NCBI GenBank assembly: GCA_017547165.1
Contig: JAFYQK010000016.1
Coordinates: 1 to 64,000, forward strand
DNA from: Bacteroidaceae bacterium
Lineage (GTDB): Bacteria; Bacteroidota; Bacteroidia; Bacteroidales; Bacteroidaceae
Direction: 5' to 3'
Length of the DNA stretch: 64,000 nucleotides
How positions within the stretch are numbered: the stretch's first letter is position 1; each line of letters begins with the position of its first letter. The notes under the pieces were generated by a model, which ran no database searches, was not told the DNA's origin, and saw only the letters and a program-made list of their open reading frames with translations. Position numbers and translations under genes: made by a program. Shown here in pieces: positions 8,545 to 16,988 of the stretch.

Positions 8545-9609
8545 TTAAACAGATACAAGTGAATCATATATTAAATCTAAGTTCTTTGCATAAATTTCAG
8601 GTGTAAATCGTGCTTTGTATGTTTCATATCCGTTTTGGGATAGTTTTTTGTATAAGTCCCTGTCATTATATAGCTTAATTATGGCATCTGCCCATTCTTC
8701 TGGATTATATGCATCTACAATCATACCGTCCTCCATGTTTTTTACTAATTCTGGTAATGCTCCTTTGTTTGACAATATAACAGGTAATCCCGACGACATG
8801 GCTTCAGGAACAACTATACCGAATCCTTCCAGATCTGCAGGATGTATAAAAATGTCTGCTTCTTCGTAATATGCTTTAACTTCGTTTTGTTTACCTAGCA
8901 AAATAAGATTTTCTTGTATTTCGTATTCTTCTATCATTTCTTCTAGTTTTTCTCTGTAAGGACCATCTCCTGCAATTTTTATAACAAAAGAAAAATTCCT
9001 AGATTTCAGCACTCTTGCTATTTCTGCATGCATAAAAATATTTTTGGTGGGGTTTAGTCCTGCGACATCAAGAAGTTTGCATTTATTGTCTATATAACGA
9101 GTCATATAACTGAATGTATGATACGCCGAGTTGTCAACAATCACTTTATTCTTACATCTATTGGTTAATTCTTTATAATAGTCCTGAACATATTTTGATA
9201 TAAAAATAATCTTGTCAAAGTAAGGTAAAAGAGATTTAGATATTATATTTATAGTCTTGCTTCTTTTTACAGTTCCTTCAAAAGAGCGAATAATTTTAAG
9301 TTTAGGATTAAGTAATTTCAAAATAAATACAATGTAAGTTTCTCTGGGAAAAAATGCATGAACAATATCAATCTTTTCCTTTTTTATAATTTGATTTAAT
9401 TTTAATACAGTTTTTAATATATTATTAAATGTTTGTATTATTGTTACACTCTTACCTTCCAATAATTTGTCTGGTATCTTATGTCCACCATTATTGCGTG
9501 TAGCAAGATACACTGTGTATTTTGTGTATTTGATTGTAGATATTATCTTTGCTGTAGTACCGCCTGTGGTATCTAACGAAGTAAGCAAATATAGAATTGA
9601 TGGTTTCAT
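8545..9609 (-). CDS. Glycosyltransferase family 4
   Basis: A 354-residue GT4 enzyme beginning MKPSILYLLTSLDTTGGT, a form of the GG-loop of the acceptor domain. Residues about 170-190 (CKLLDVAGLNPTKNIFMH) start the donor domain, and IFIHPADLEGFGIVVPEA carries the E-x7-E motif. Coding sequence is AT-rich. It is 47 bases upstream of the next GT4 gene and 21 bases downstream of a hexapeptide transferase. Together they probably build successive linkages of one repeat unit; the sugars cannot be read from sequence. Confidence 0.88.
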   Translation of the reverse strand: MKPSILYLLTSLDTTGGTTAKIISTIKYTKYTVYLATRNNGGHKIPDKLLEGKSVTIIQTFNNILKTVLKLNQIIKKEKIDIVHAFFPRETYIVFILKLLNPKLKIIRSFEGTVKRSKTINIISKSLLPYFDKIIFISKYVQDYYKELTNRCKNKVIVDNSAYHTFSYMTRYIDNKCKLLDVAGLNPTKNIFMHAEIARVLKSRNFSFVIKIAGDGPYREKLEEMIEEYEIQENLILLGKQNEVKAYYEEADIFIHPADLEGFGIVVPEAMSSGLPVILSNKGALPELVKNMEDGMIVDAYNPEEWADAIIKLYNDRDLYKKLSQNGYETYKARFTPEIYAKNLDLIYDSLVSV

Positions 9610-9630
9610 GTTATGTCTTTTACTATTATA

Positions 9631-10326
9631 TCATATGTAGTCTATTTTATCATCATACAAGTCTCTGAAAATTTCTTCTTTTATTACTTTTGCAGGAGAA
9701 CCACCAAGAAGTACATATGATAAGTCATATCTTTTAGATAATAACGAATTGGTGGCAACAACTGTATATGGCTGAGTTTCTGCATTAGCCAATACTATGC
9801 ACCTTGTTGCAATCCAAGCATCATGTGCGATATTTATACATCCATATCCTTTATTCGCATACTCACCATTGCAGTATTTTAGTCGATGAAAACTCGTATC
9901 GAGTACCAAGTTATCCCAACCAAAACGAACATTATAATCAAAGAAAATCTTGTACCAACAAACCAATCTAAAGGTGGTTGTTGCATTAAAGTTGTCTCCA
10001 AATGTAACATTGGCATTAGGACCAATACATAATGATGAATTATTTCCGATTAAAGCTTTTCCTTTGAACACGACTATACCTCCGTTATTCTCCCAAACAA
10101 TTCCAGAATGAGGATATGCATACGCTTGATTAAAACCAAGTTGTATCATCCCTAAAGTTATATTTTCTGCCTCAATAACAACTTTTCCTTTACATGCTAT
10201 AAATCTAGGTTTATATAAAATAACAGGAATCTTCAAGGCCTGCTTAAAAGGGAAATATCTAAAATTGAAATATAATGTTTGTGGTAAATATCTTAATATA
10301 GACAGAACTTTTTTTACTTTCCTCAT
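9631..10326 (-). CDS. Hexapeptide-repeat acyltransferase (WbbJ/Vat-like)
   Basis: A 231-residue protein. Residues 1-60 form a basic, partly hydrophobic N-terminal segment. Hexapeptide-like turns then run from about residue 66 (VIEAENITLGMIQLG, KALIGNNSSLCIGPNANVTFG) to YVLLGGSPAKVIKEE at the end, the usual close of this acyltransferase class. The middle (VCWYKIFFDYNVRFGWDNLV, DTSFHRLKY) contains the likely active-site His. The repeats are less regular than in the other two acetyltransferases of the locus, so donor and acceptor are uncertain. It lies between the GT2 and a GT4 gene. Confidence 0.75.
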   Translation of the reverse strand: MRKVKKVLSILRYLPQTLYFNFRYFPFKQALKIPVILYKPRFIACKGKVVIEAENITLGMIQLGFNQAYAYPHSGIVWENNGGIVVFKGKALIGNNSSLCIGPNANVTFGDNFNATTTFRLVCWYKIFFDYNVRFGWDNLVLDTSFHRLKYCNGEYANKGYGCINIAHDAWIATRCIVLANAETQPYTVVATNSLLSKRYDLSYVLLGGSPAKVIKEEIFRDLYDDKIDYI

Positions 10327-10339
10327 TTCTTATTATTTA

Positions 10340-11095
10340 TCAAGTTAACATTCTCTTAAAAGGATACTTCACAAACTGCCACATCAGCCAAATATTACCT
10401 GATGAAAAGATGTGTGCTTTGTGTTTCTTCTTTAAAGTAAGCATGTTCTTGTAAAAATTTATCTGTGCCGTGGTTGTCTTGGAATCTTCCCATACTCTGA
10501 ACTTGGCTATATCTGCATCAATGGTATAAGAAGTGTACTCCTTTGCTATACGTATGAAGAGGTCTAAGTCCATGGTATAATGTAGATTTTCATCCAGCAA
10601 ACCAACCTTATCTAATACTTCTTTGCGGAATACTGTAGAGTTCTGCATTACACTGCAATAACGTGTATTTAGTAAACGGTCATAGGTAAAAGACTCAGCC
10701 TTGATAACATGGTCTATTTTACTATTGCCATTGATGATTAACTGATTACCTGTAACAACATGCTTATCTGGATTCTCAGTAAAAAACTTGTTGAGTACCT
10801 CAAATGCACCTTCGCACATAACATCGTCACTATTCAACCAAACAATGAGGTCGCCTGTTGCTTTACGAAATCCTTTGTTGAGTCCATCGCTCTGTCCTTT
10901 GTCTGGTTCAGATGTCCATACGAGATGATCATATTTCTTTAATATATCCAACGTGTTATCCTTTGAGCAAGCATCAATAATGATGTGCTCAAAGTTATCA
11001 TATTTCTGATTCTGCACCGAAAGAATGTTTTCTTCAATAAAACGTCCTTGGTTATATGATACTGTAATTACCGAAATCTTGAGTTTTTCTGTCAT
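10340..11095 (-). CDS. Glycosyltransferase family 2
   Basis: A 251-residue GT-A enzyme. It opens KISVITVSYNQGRFIEENI, followed by HIIIDACSKDNTLDIL and the DxD-type LIVWLNSDDVMCEGAFEVL near residue 90, the nucleotide-sugar/metal site. The C-terminal third is not a long membrane domain, so this is a soluble, single-turnover GT2. Its start lies 44 bases inside the 3' end of the polymerase gene, so the two are translationally coupled. Donor unknown. Confidence 0.88.
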   Translation of the reverse strand: MTEKLKISVITVSYNQGRFIEENILSVQNQKYDNFEHIIIDACSKDNTLDILKKYDHLVWTSEPDKGQSDGLNKGFRKATGDLIVWLNSDDVMCEGAFEVLNKFFTENPDKHVVTGNQLIINGNSKIDHVIKAESFTYDRLLNTRYCSVMQNSTVFRKEVLDKVGLLDENLHYTMDLDLFIRIAKEYTSYTIDADIAKFRVWEDSKTTTAQINFYKNMLTLKKKHKAHIFSSGNIWLMWQFVKYPFKRMLT

Positions 11096-12329
11096 AATTC
11101 TCTTTAATTTTAAACATTATTATTATACCTAAAATCAACGGATAGTTTGTTAATGCCTTAGTCTGTACATAATTAACAGATGAAGCTACTATGCAAGCTA
11201 TAACAATAATATCAAGCCAATAAATTCTTTTTTTCTTAAATAAATTTGAAAGAGACTCCCTACATAGTATTGCAAAAGGTAAAGTCCTTAAGATTATTCC
11301 AATCCAACCTTCACACCACAAAATAGGAGCAATGTAGGTATCACCACCCATAACCATGCTATACTCGCCCTTAGCCACATCTCGTATATATCCAAGTCCG
11401 AACAATGGATTGTGCCGTATGGCATATATGGCATCAGCAATAAGTTGCTCACGAAATGCAAAAGTCCCCATATCATGTTTCAAGTCTTCATTAAATGTAC
11501 TGGAAAGTTTTGCAATCCAAAAATCTATAGCACTTGGCATGATAACACTAAGTACAACAATACCCAATAAAGTTGCCGCCAGCATTTTCACACTGCGTCC
11601 AAACTGATTGGAATTCTTTAATATACTCAAAATTATAACAACTGTAGCTACTATTAGTGTTGAAAAAAAGATATTTCTTGTAAAAGATATTAGTAAGGTT
11701 AACAGTATCAACATCAAATACTTGTTCGCATTAGGCACTTTCATCATCGTGTATACAAAAAGCAAAGATGTCCACAATGGGTCAAATAAAGGCATTCCAA
11801 TAATACTTCGATCAACAGATACCCCTCCCTGAGATTCTGATAAATTTCCCTTTACCCCCATCCAATCATAACCAAGATTATTAGACAAGTAAATAATTGT
11901 AAATACTATCAAACATCTAAACACACCATTAAGAACATAATTAACCTCATCTTTCTTTAGGCTAAATATAAACGGCAATAAAATAAACAAATTCAATGCC
12001 TGCATATAACTATACCTAAACACTTGTATAGATGCATAGAAAGAAGTTTTTCCAACGGTTACAATGAAAGTAATAATCAAATATGTTATTAGTAACGTAA
12101 TAGCTACCAAAGTTCCCTTTAAATTACCATAATTTTTATTGAAACTACGTAATAAAGGCAAAGACAAGACGAAAACAAGTAAATTATATCCTAAAATATT
12201 GGGGATAAATCTGTTAATAACCGTTGTAAGACCACTGACTTCTATCATTGGTATTATAAAAAATACAAAAATAAAATATTTTAGTATCTTTCTTCTATGA
12301 TTAGATATTACTATATTGTTTTTTTCCAT
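11052..12329 (-). CDS. Wzy-like O-antigen/capsule polymerase
   Basis: A 425-residue integral membrane protein with about ten to twelve hydrophobic helices spread across its length. A large loop between late helices (about residues 280-340) contains the FREQLIADAIYAIRHNPLFGLGYIRD stretch, shown here only in part as HNPLFGLGY. That H-P-x-x-G-x-G motif is typical of the Wzy_C/O-antigen ligase-polymerase superfamily. Position after wzx and before glycosyltransferases supports polymerisation of the lipid-linked repeat unit at the periplasmic face. Wzy proteins diverge strongly, so the call rests on topology, motif and context. Confidence 0.8.
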   Translation of the reverse strand: MEKNNIVISNHRRKILKYFIFVFFIIPMIEVSGLTTVINRFIPNILGYNLLVFVLSLPLLRSFNKNYGNLKGTLVAITLLITYLIITFIVTVGKTSFYASIQVFRYSYMQALNLFILLPFIFSLKKDEVNYVLNGVFRCLIVFTIIYLSNNLGYDWMGVKGNLSESQGGVSVDRSIIGMPLFDPLWTSLLFVYTMMKVPNANKYLMLILLTLLISFTRNIFFSTLIVATVVIILSILKNSNQFGRSVKMLAATLLGIVVLSVIMPSAIDFWIAKLSSTFNEDLKHDMGTFAFREQLIADAIYAIRHNPLFGLGYIRDVAKGEYSMVMGGDTYIAPILWCEGWIGIILRTLPFAILCRESLSNLFKKKRIYWLDIIVIACIVASSVNYVQTKALTNYPLILGIIIMFKIKENYDRKTQDFGNYSII

Positions 12330-12928
12330 TAGTCTATCTTTTTTATGAATTTTGCAGGGTTGCCACCCCAGATTTCTCCAGCAGGAATATCTCTAGTAAC
12401 AACACTACCTGCTGCAACAATAGACCTGTCACCGATTGTTATTCCTTTACCAATTATGCATCGTGCTCCAATGAATACATGATTTCCAATATTTATAGAT
12501 GCAATTTTTGCTCTTTCGATGTCAATAGTGCGTTCTTCTCTATCTTGCCAGCTTGTACTGTGAAAGTTTGTGTCATATATAATTGTCCCAGCTCCAATGT
12601 TAACATAGTTGCCAATTGTAATGTGTTTATAACAATGTATTAATGTGTTGGAAATTCCTACATTATTCCCAATTGTGAGTTCGGCATTACCCATTACAAC
12701 AATTTTACTATGCCCATAATCAATGCATTTATTTATACTGCTGTTGCATATAAAATTCTTCCCGATAAATAGGTGCCCATTTATAGTCAATTCTGTAGGT
12801 CCATTGAATCTTGCATCACAACCAATTATAGCTTTAGCCTTTTTTAGTTGGTGTATGGCAGCCCGTTGATATAAGATGCTTCGTATTTTGTTAGTGATTC
12901 TTTTGTATAGTATGTATATACGTATCAT
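12329..12928 (-). CDS. Hexapeptide-repeat O-acetyltransferase (WcaF/LacA-like)
   Basis: A 199-residue protein. Hexapeptide repeats run from about residue 35 through IVVMGNAELTIGNNVGIS and HITIGNYVNIGAGTIIYD to HVFIGARCIIGKGITIGDRS, ending with GGNPAKFIKK. The His in DTNFHS is the probable catalytic residue. It likely O-acetylates a sugar. Its stop codon overlaps the polymerase start by one base (TAATG), and it begins 8 bases after wzx stops, so the genes are tightly coupled. Confidence 0.85.
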   Translation of the reverse strand: MIRIYILYKRITNKIRSILYQRAAIHQLKKAKAIIGCDARFNGPTELTINGHLFIGKNFICNSSINKCIDYGHSKIVVMGNAELTIGNNVGISNTLIHCYKHITIGNYVNIGAGTIIYDTNFHSTSWQDREERTIDIERAKIASINIGNHVFIGARCIIGKGITIGDRSIVAAGSVVTRDIPAGEIWGGNPAKFIKKID

Positions 12929-12935
12929 AACTTTA

Positions 12936-14297
12936 CTATTTGTTCCAGATTCCGGTTGCTGTTTGGTTGATAATTTTCTTTAGTTGTATCCTGCAAATAA
13001 TAAATTGCGCGAAAAATGCTATTGATGGAACTATAACAATTCCTACAAGCCCCCATTGGCGGCAGCTATATATCATAACTGGGATTGCAAAAACAGCAAT
13101 GACAATATAGGTTATTAACTGAATTCTTACTTTTCCAATTCCATTTAGTTGGTGCATATAAATTGCTCCCATTATTTTGCAAAATGTAAAGAACGCAATG
13201 GCAATCGATATTTGTATTGATGTATTGACATTATCTCCCAACCATACTGAAAATACAAAAGGGGAAATTATAGTCAACAATGTAAGTGCAGATAAACTGA
13301 AGAGTCCCATTTTTTCAAGTTTAACAGAACACCTTTTCATCCATCCATAATCCTTATGTGTGTAAGCATCTGTATATGCAGACCAAATAGGCGATAGTAC
13401 AATCATTACAACCATTTCAATAATATGAAAAAGTTTATATGTCACATTGTATATGGTTACCGATTCCGGACCAAGTTCTCTTGATATTATGATGTTTGTG
13501 AATTGAAAGATAAAAAGAAGACACAACATTATAAGAAAGAACTGTCCTCCCATTCCTACTATTTTCTTTGTAAGCGAAAAATCAATCAAACTAAAAGATG
13601 GTGCGTACTTCTTATATTTTCCTTTACAAAATACAATTATTGAAACAATTATCGTAAGTAAACATGGTATACCTGAAAAAGCTATTGCAAGATATTCAAG
13701 ACTTCCTTTTGTTGTGTATGTAAGGATTATGATTGCAATTAACGAAAGGAAATTTCCTATTGTTTTTATTGCTGTTGATGCAGCTGGGCGTTGACTAGCA
13801 ATAAGCATTGTTGAAAAGACTTCTGCAACAATGTTAATGCAAAAGAATAATATGAGTATACGGAATACAGATTTTAGTTCAATATTCAAACCGGGATCAA
13901 CATTTAATACACTACTCCAATTAATATAATTGTTTGCTATTGACGTTATAATCATTAATATTGTAAATATTATTGTCAAAACAGCATATGTTGTACTGAC
14001 GTACTTACGAGCCAAAATGTGTTCGTTCTTCGCCACAGCCTCTGCAAACCTATTTCTGAAGCCGTGTGCAAATCCAAAATCAAAATATGATAACCAAGCT
14101 ATGATTGAACTTAATGTCAACCATATTCCATAACGTTCTGAGTTTATGTAATTGATAGTAGCCGGCACAACCATTAATGAAATAACAATGCTAATTACTC
14201 TTAGCAAAGATGATGCCATTATATTCTTTTTAATAAGTACTGTTCTTTCGCTACCGGAAAAAAGTATCTTGATAATGTTTTGAACCTTCTGTTTCAT
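12936..14297 (-). CDS. Wzx-like flippase (polysaccharide transporter family)
   Basis: A 453-residue protein with about twelve to fourteen transmembrane helices and no signal peptide. It has an N-terminal first helix with VISIVISLMVVPATINYI and the following YGIWLTLSSI, the pattern of MOP-superfamily Wzx/RfbX proteins. It would move the undecaprenyl-linked repeat unit to the periplasm. It is the first enzyme gene of the locus after the UpxY gene, separated by about 0.9 kb of gene-free DNA. Base composition is extreme: the 60 bases from 13921 contain only 10 G or C. Confidence 0.85.
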   Translation of the reverse strand: MKQKVQNIIKILFSGSERTVLIKKNIMASSLLRVISIVISLMVVPATINYINSERYGIWLTLSSIIAWLSYFDFGFAHGFRNRFAEAVAKNEHILARKYVSTTYAVLTIIFTILMIITSIANNYINWSSVLNVDPGLNIELKSVFRILILFFCINIVAEVFSTMLIASQRPAASTAIKTIGNFLSLIAIIILTYTTKGSLEYLAIAFSGIPCLLTIIVSIIVFCKGKYKKYAPSFSLIDFSLTKKIVGMGGQFFLIMLCLLFIFQFTNIIISRELGPESVTIYNVTYKLFHIIEMVVMIVLSPIWSAYTDAYTHKDYGWMKRCSVKLEKMGLFSLSALTLLTIISPFVFSVWLGDNVNTSIQISIAIAFFTFCKIMGAIYMHQLNGIGKVRIQLITYIVIAVFAIPVMIYSCRQWGLVGIVIVPSIAFFAQFIICRIQLKKIINQTATGIWNK

Positions 14298-14708
14298 CTA
14301 AAAACTAATATTAAATCTTTTTATATGACAAAAATCATTTTTTATGATTTTTCTTTTCTAACCATAATTTGGGTCACCTGCAAAACCATGTGTCTACGCA
14401 AATAGTTTTGTCAGTCTAAAGAGAAAGAACTTCACATCGGATACGGCTCTTAGTTGAGCTATTGCAATATCTCGTTCTTTTGGGAATTTAGTATCAAGAA
14501 CCTACGGCAAACCTATTTCTAATTTTCATTTACTCCATCACCAACTCCCGATACCATATTTGTACTCGTTATAGTCGAAGCTTGTAAGAGCTGTTGGATG
14601 TGTTTTGATGAAAAGCGTATTGAAGTGATTCGCCTTTTAAGAGATATATCGGTAATGAAGTAAAAAATAAAGTGGACGGGACGTAACTGAAAACAGAAAA
14701 TAATATCC

Positions 14709-14773
14709 ATTAACGAATTACATAATGTCTTTCGTTAAATATATAATATTGATTTGGTGTAAATATTTTTTAC
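14709..14773 (+). repeat. Modular intergenic repeat, copy 1 (stem plus tail)
   Basis: An 8-bp inverted repeat, TTAACGAA at 14710-14717 and TTCGTTAA at 14731-14738, is followed by the tail TTGGTGTAAATATTTTTTAC at 14754-14773. The stem sequence is unlike that of the other copies, but the tail is the same. Confidence 0.5.
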
Positions 14774-14985
14774 TATAGTTGTTCTGTGGATAATATGTGT
14801 GGCGGACATCGAGAAATTCACTTAATAGGAATACTGCCACAATAACTTATAATTATCACAAGTAGGACGGTAGGGTTATATTGTATTGAAAATCAGTATA
14901 ATAGCCGGTGTGGTCGGTCTTCTTGAGAGGGGGTGCTAAAGGTGTTTGTGGTCATTGAGGAATGACTCCACATTCTTTCAATAAA

Positions 14986-15112
14986 GACGCCCTAATGTTT
15001 TGGTCAAAAGAAAGTATTGTTTCGACCTAAACAAAGTAATGTTTTGCCTCAATCAATACTTTGTTTTTTGTGGGGGATAAGGTGGTGTGAGGGGTGTAAA
15101 TATTTTTCGTCA
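14986..15112 (+). repeat. Modular intergenic repeat, copy 2
   Basis: It begins with GACGCCCTAAT (shared with copies 3 and 5), has an inverted pair AAAGTATTG / CAATACTTT with related words (AAAGTAATG) between, and ends with GGGGTGTAAATATTTTTCG at about 15091-15109. The head and tail match the other copies while the core words are different. Confidence 0.6.
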
Positions 15113-15191
15113 GGTTGATTTTTTATCAACATGACGATACATGATTGAACGGAGGATTTAGAGACTGGTGAAATGTAATATTTGGAAATGC

Positions 15192-15758
15192 TCAGTCGAG
15201 GACTTGGATGTAGCCGTCGGTGATGTGGGTGAGCATGACACCGATGATGCCTTCCACCATGATGACAACCTCTTTCTTGCGTCTTGTGGCTACCTTTACG
15301 AAGATGCCTTCAACGCCATCGAATGCTCCGCCAATGATTTTTACTCTGGTGCCTTTCTGCAGGTTGACTTCATCGGGGGAGAGGTAACGGAGTTTATCGT
15401 TGTAGGTGTTGCAGACAGTGATGAATTGTTGCATCTGTGGCTCGGGTACAGTGATGGGGATGTTCCTGCCTTCAACTGTCTTGATGAGGTAGTGAAGGTA
15501 GTTGAGCCGGGATTTGACATCTTGGATATGTCTGCGTGTGGTGTTGATAAAGATGAGGTTGTTGATGGCGGAGACAAGCTTGCGAGTGGTTGTCTGTTTC
15601 TTGTCCTTCTGGATTTCGTATCGCATGGGGACGAAGCATTCGATGTTCTCTTGCTCGAGGAAAGTTTTTGCCTTTAGTTCCCGACCATAGGTGGCACTCA
15701 TGGCAAACCATTGCTTTTCTTGCTGGCTTGCTTGCGGGGTGTTTTCTTGTTCCAACAT
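15192..15758 (-). CDS. UpxY-family transcription antiterminator (NusG paralog)
   Basis: A 188-residue protein. Residues 16-115 form a NusG N-terminal-like domain (QWFAMSATYGRELKAKTFL, then IECFVPMRYEIQ), and residues 134-165 a KOW motif (LQKGTRVKIIGGAFDGVEGI). This is the arrangement of UpxY proteins, which in Bacteroides are encoded first in each capsule operon and let RNA polymerase read through the long operon by acting on its own 5' leader. Here a strong promoter lies about 180 bases upstream and all downstream genes are polysaccharide genes on the same strand, which supports the same role. Confidence 0.88.
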   Translation of the reverse strand: MLEQENTPQASQQEKQWFAMSATYGRELKAKTFLEQENIECFVPMRYEIQKDKKQTTTRKLVSAINNLIFINTTRRHIQDVKSRLNYLHYLIKTVEGRNIPITVPEPQMQQFITVCNTYNDKLRYLSPDEVNLQKGTRVKIIGGAFDGVEGIFVKVATRRKKEVVIMVEGIIGVMLTHITDGYIQVLD

Positions 15759-15941
15759 CAGGTGGGAGTTTTGGGCTTAGTATATTCTCTTGGCTCCCTG
15801 ATTTCTGTATATGTTATTAGAAATCAAGTTATTACATGTGGTGAAGGCGCTTTGGGTGTCAAAGCTTAGATGATTTACATGTGTAGTGAGCATGTCACTG
15901 GAGAATGGGTAAAAGTCGCTTTTTAAACGAATTTTCACATG

Positions 15942-15972
15942 CAAATATAATGTATATTTATTATGTGGCAAA
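15942..15972 (-). promoter_or_regulatory. Bacteroidetes-type promoter of the polysaccharide operon
   Basis: Read on the minus strand, TTTG (15972-15969) is followed after 19 bases by TATATTTG (15949-15942), matching the Bacteroidetes -33/-7 consensus. Transcription would start near 15935, leaving a leader of about 180 bases before the UpxY gene. The leader contains a 6-bp hairpin (15849-15865). No long inverted repeats flank it, so there is no sign that it is invertible. Confidence 0.75.
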
Positions 15973-16369
15973 GTTTTTTGTGTTTTAATTTTAGTCTATA
16001 GCATATTGGGCAATGTTAAATGAACTAAAGGACTTAACACGAATCGGTAATTAGACAGTTTAGAGCCGATTTAGGTTTGAAAATATCTAATTATCATCTT
16101 CTCCGAAGTTTTGCTTTTCATCGCCTCAGTGTTGGAGGAGTTGTTGGTTAATTATTAGGAGGTGTAAATAATTTTTACTACATGTGATTTGTGCTATCTG
16201 AGGATATGGGTATGTATGCTTTGGTTCTTGGTGTTGCAAGTGGGTGAATTGGCGTTTAACCTCGATGTTTAGGGCGGATGTGCCTATGTTGCTGTGTAGC
16301 AAAGATTTAAGTATGCTATGCTTTGCGCCTCGCTGAGATTGGTGAGCTTGCAAGTAGTGTAAGAAACAT

Positions 16370-16514
16370 GGCGCCCTAATCTTTGGTCTAACGCGCCCTA
16401 ATCTTCGGGGCAGAAGATTACAATCTTGTGGACGGAAGATTACAATCTTATGGGCGGAAGATTGTAATGTGTTTTTAAGAGAAAAATGGTGTGGGGGATG
16501 TGTAAGAATTTTTA
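16370..16514 (+). repeat. Modular intergenic repeat, copy 3
   Basis: Head GGCGCCCTAATCTT, then CGCGCCCTAATCTTCGGGG, followed by GAAGATTACAATCTT twice and GAAGATTGTAAT once, each nearly palindromic. It ends with the tail GGATGTGTAAGAATTTTTAT at about 16496-16514. Copy 5 at 34742-34887 has nearly the same core. Confidence 0.65.
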
Positions 16515-16903
16515 TTTAACGGAAAACGGACAGCTTTTTCTTTTGCACGCAGATTCCGCGAAGGGACAGATTTGGCAGAGGAAGATAGCGCTTCGCAGGA
16601 TTAACGAAGTGGTCGCAAGCTTCGCTACGACGGAGAACGCAAAGAAGAACGGACTGCTTTAGCTTGATGAGCGCAGGCGAATAAATGTGAAAACGGAAAA
16701 CTATTTATCCACCCCCTCCGTCGCTTCGCTCCTCGTCCCACCTGTCTAAGGGGAGGGGGAGGAGGATGGGGCGGGTGAACTTGAGGAGGTAGGGAGGGTT
16801 GGTTTTGGCGCTTGGAATAACAATCATCGGTTGTGTAAATAGGGTTTAGTGTTTTGAATGTCTGTTTTTGTTGTTCTAATGTTATAGATATAATTGGAAA
16901 TAT

Positions 16904-16934
16904 TTTGTTATGAATTGTATTTTTTGTAACTTTG
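16904..16934 (+). promoter_or_regulatory. Bacteroidetes-type promoter of the aryl-polyene-like cluster
   Basis: TTTG (16904-16907) and TAACTTTG (16927-16934) are separated by 19 bases, an excellent match to the Bacteroidetes consensus. Transcription would begin near 16941, about 50 bases before the GNAT-like gene. Gaps between the following genes are short up to 29146, so this could serve the whole cluster. Confidence 0.75.
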
Positions 16935-16988
16935 TAACCGATTTAAATCATGCTCACATTAATGTGATGATACTAGGCAAGTTTGCAG

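Larger units (their letters stand above)
14298..15191. other. Gene-free 0.9-kb gap between the UpxY gene and wzx
   Basis: No convincing gene is present. The gap holds two copies of the modular repeat (14709-14773 and 14986-15112). A short minus-strand frame at 14394-14498 encodes about 34 residues reading KERDIAIAQLRAVSD and ends in a stop; it looks like the decayed C-terminus of a lost gene but has no recognised family. A small UpxZ-type regulator, which follows UpxY in Bacteroides capsule operons, was not found. As the gap lies inside the transcribed region, UpxY antitermination may be needed to cross it. Confidence 0.6.
15759..16982. other. 1.2-kb gap between two divergent loci
   Basis: This gap holds the UpxY leader and promoter (minus), a repeat tail alone (GGAGGTGTAAATAATTTTTAC, 16158-16177), repeat copy 3 (16370-16514), a non-coding GC-richer stretch (about 16530-16830) and the promoter of the lipid/pigment cluster (plus). 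The GC-richer stretch contains CTTCGC-type short palindromic words and a run near 16690-16780 of CCCCCTCC / GGGGAGGGGG inverted type. I see no gene in it; short open frames here have no protein-like composition. Confidence 0.6.

Noticed and set aside
14519-14710. 63-codon minus-strand frame between the UpxY gene and wzx
   Set aside because: No protein-like pattern, no coupling to neighbours; treated as chance in AT-rich DNA.
15168-15677. 169-codon plus-strand frame over the UpxY gene
   Set aside because: The minus strand gives a clear NusG/KOW protein; the plus frame is an acidic shadow.
181-15758. Transposons or insertion sequences within the polysaccharide locus
   Set aside because: No transposase frame or terminal inverted repeats with target duplication were seen; AT-richness alone does not show an element.
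15840-16080. Invertible (phase-variable) promoter for the polysaccharide operon
   Set aside because: The promoter is clear, but I found no pair of long inverted repeats around it and no recombinase gene nearby.
16361-16470. CRISPR-like array
   Set aside because: The repeated words are near-palindromic 15-mers with 6-8-base gaps, too close for spacers, and no cas genes are present.
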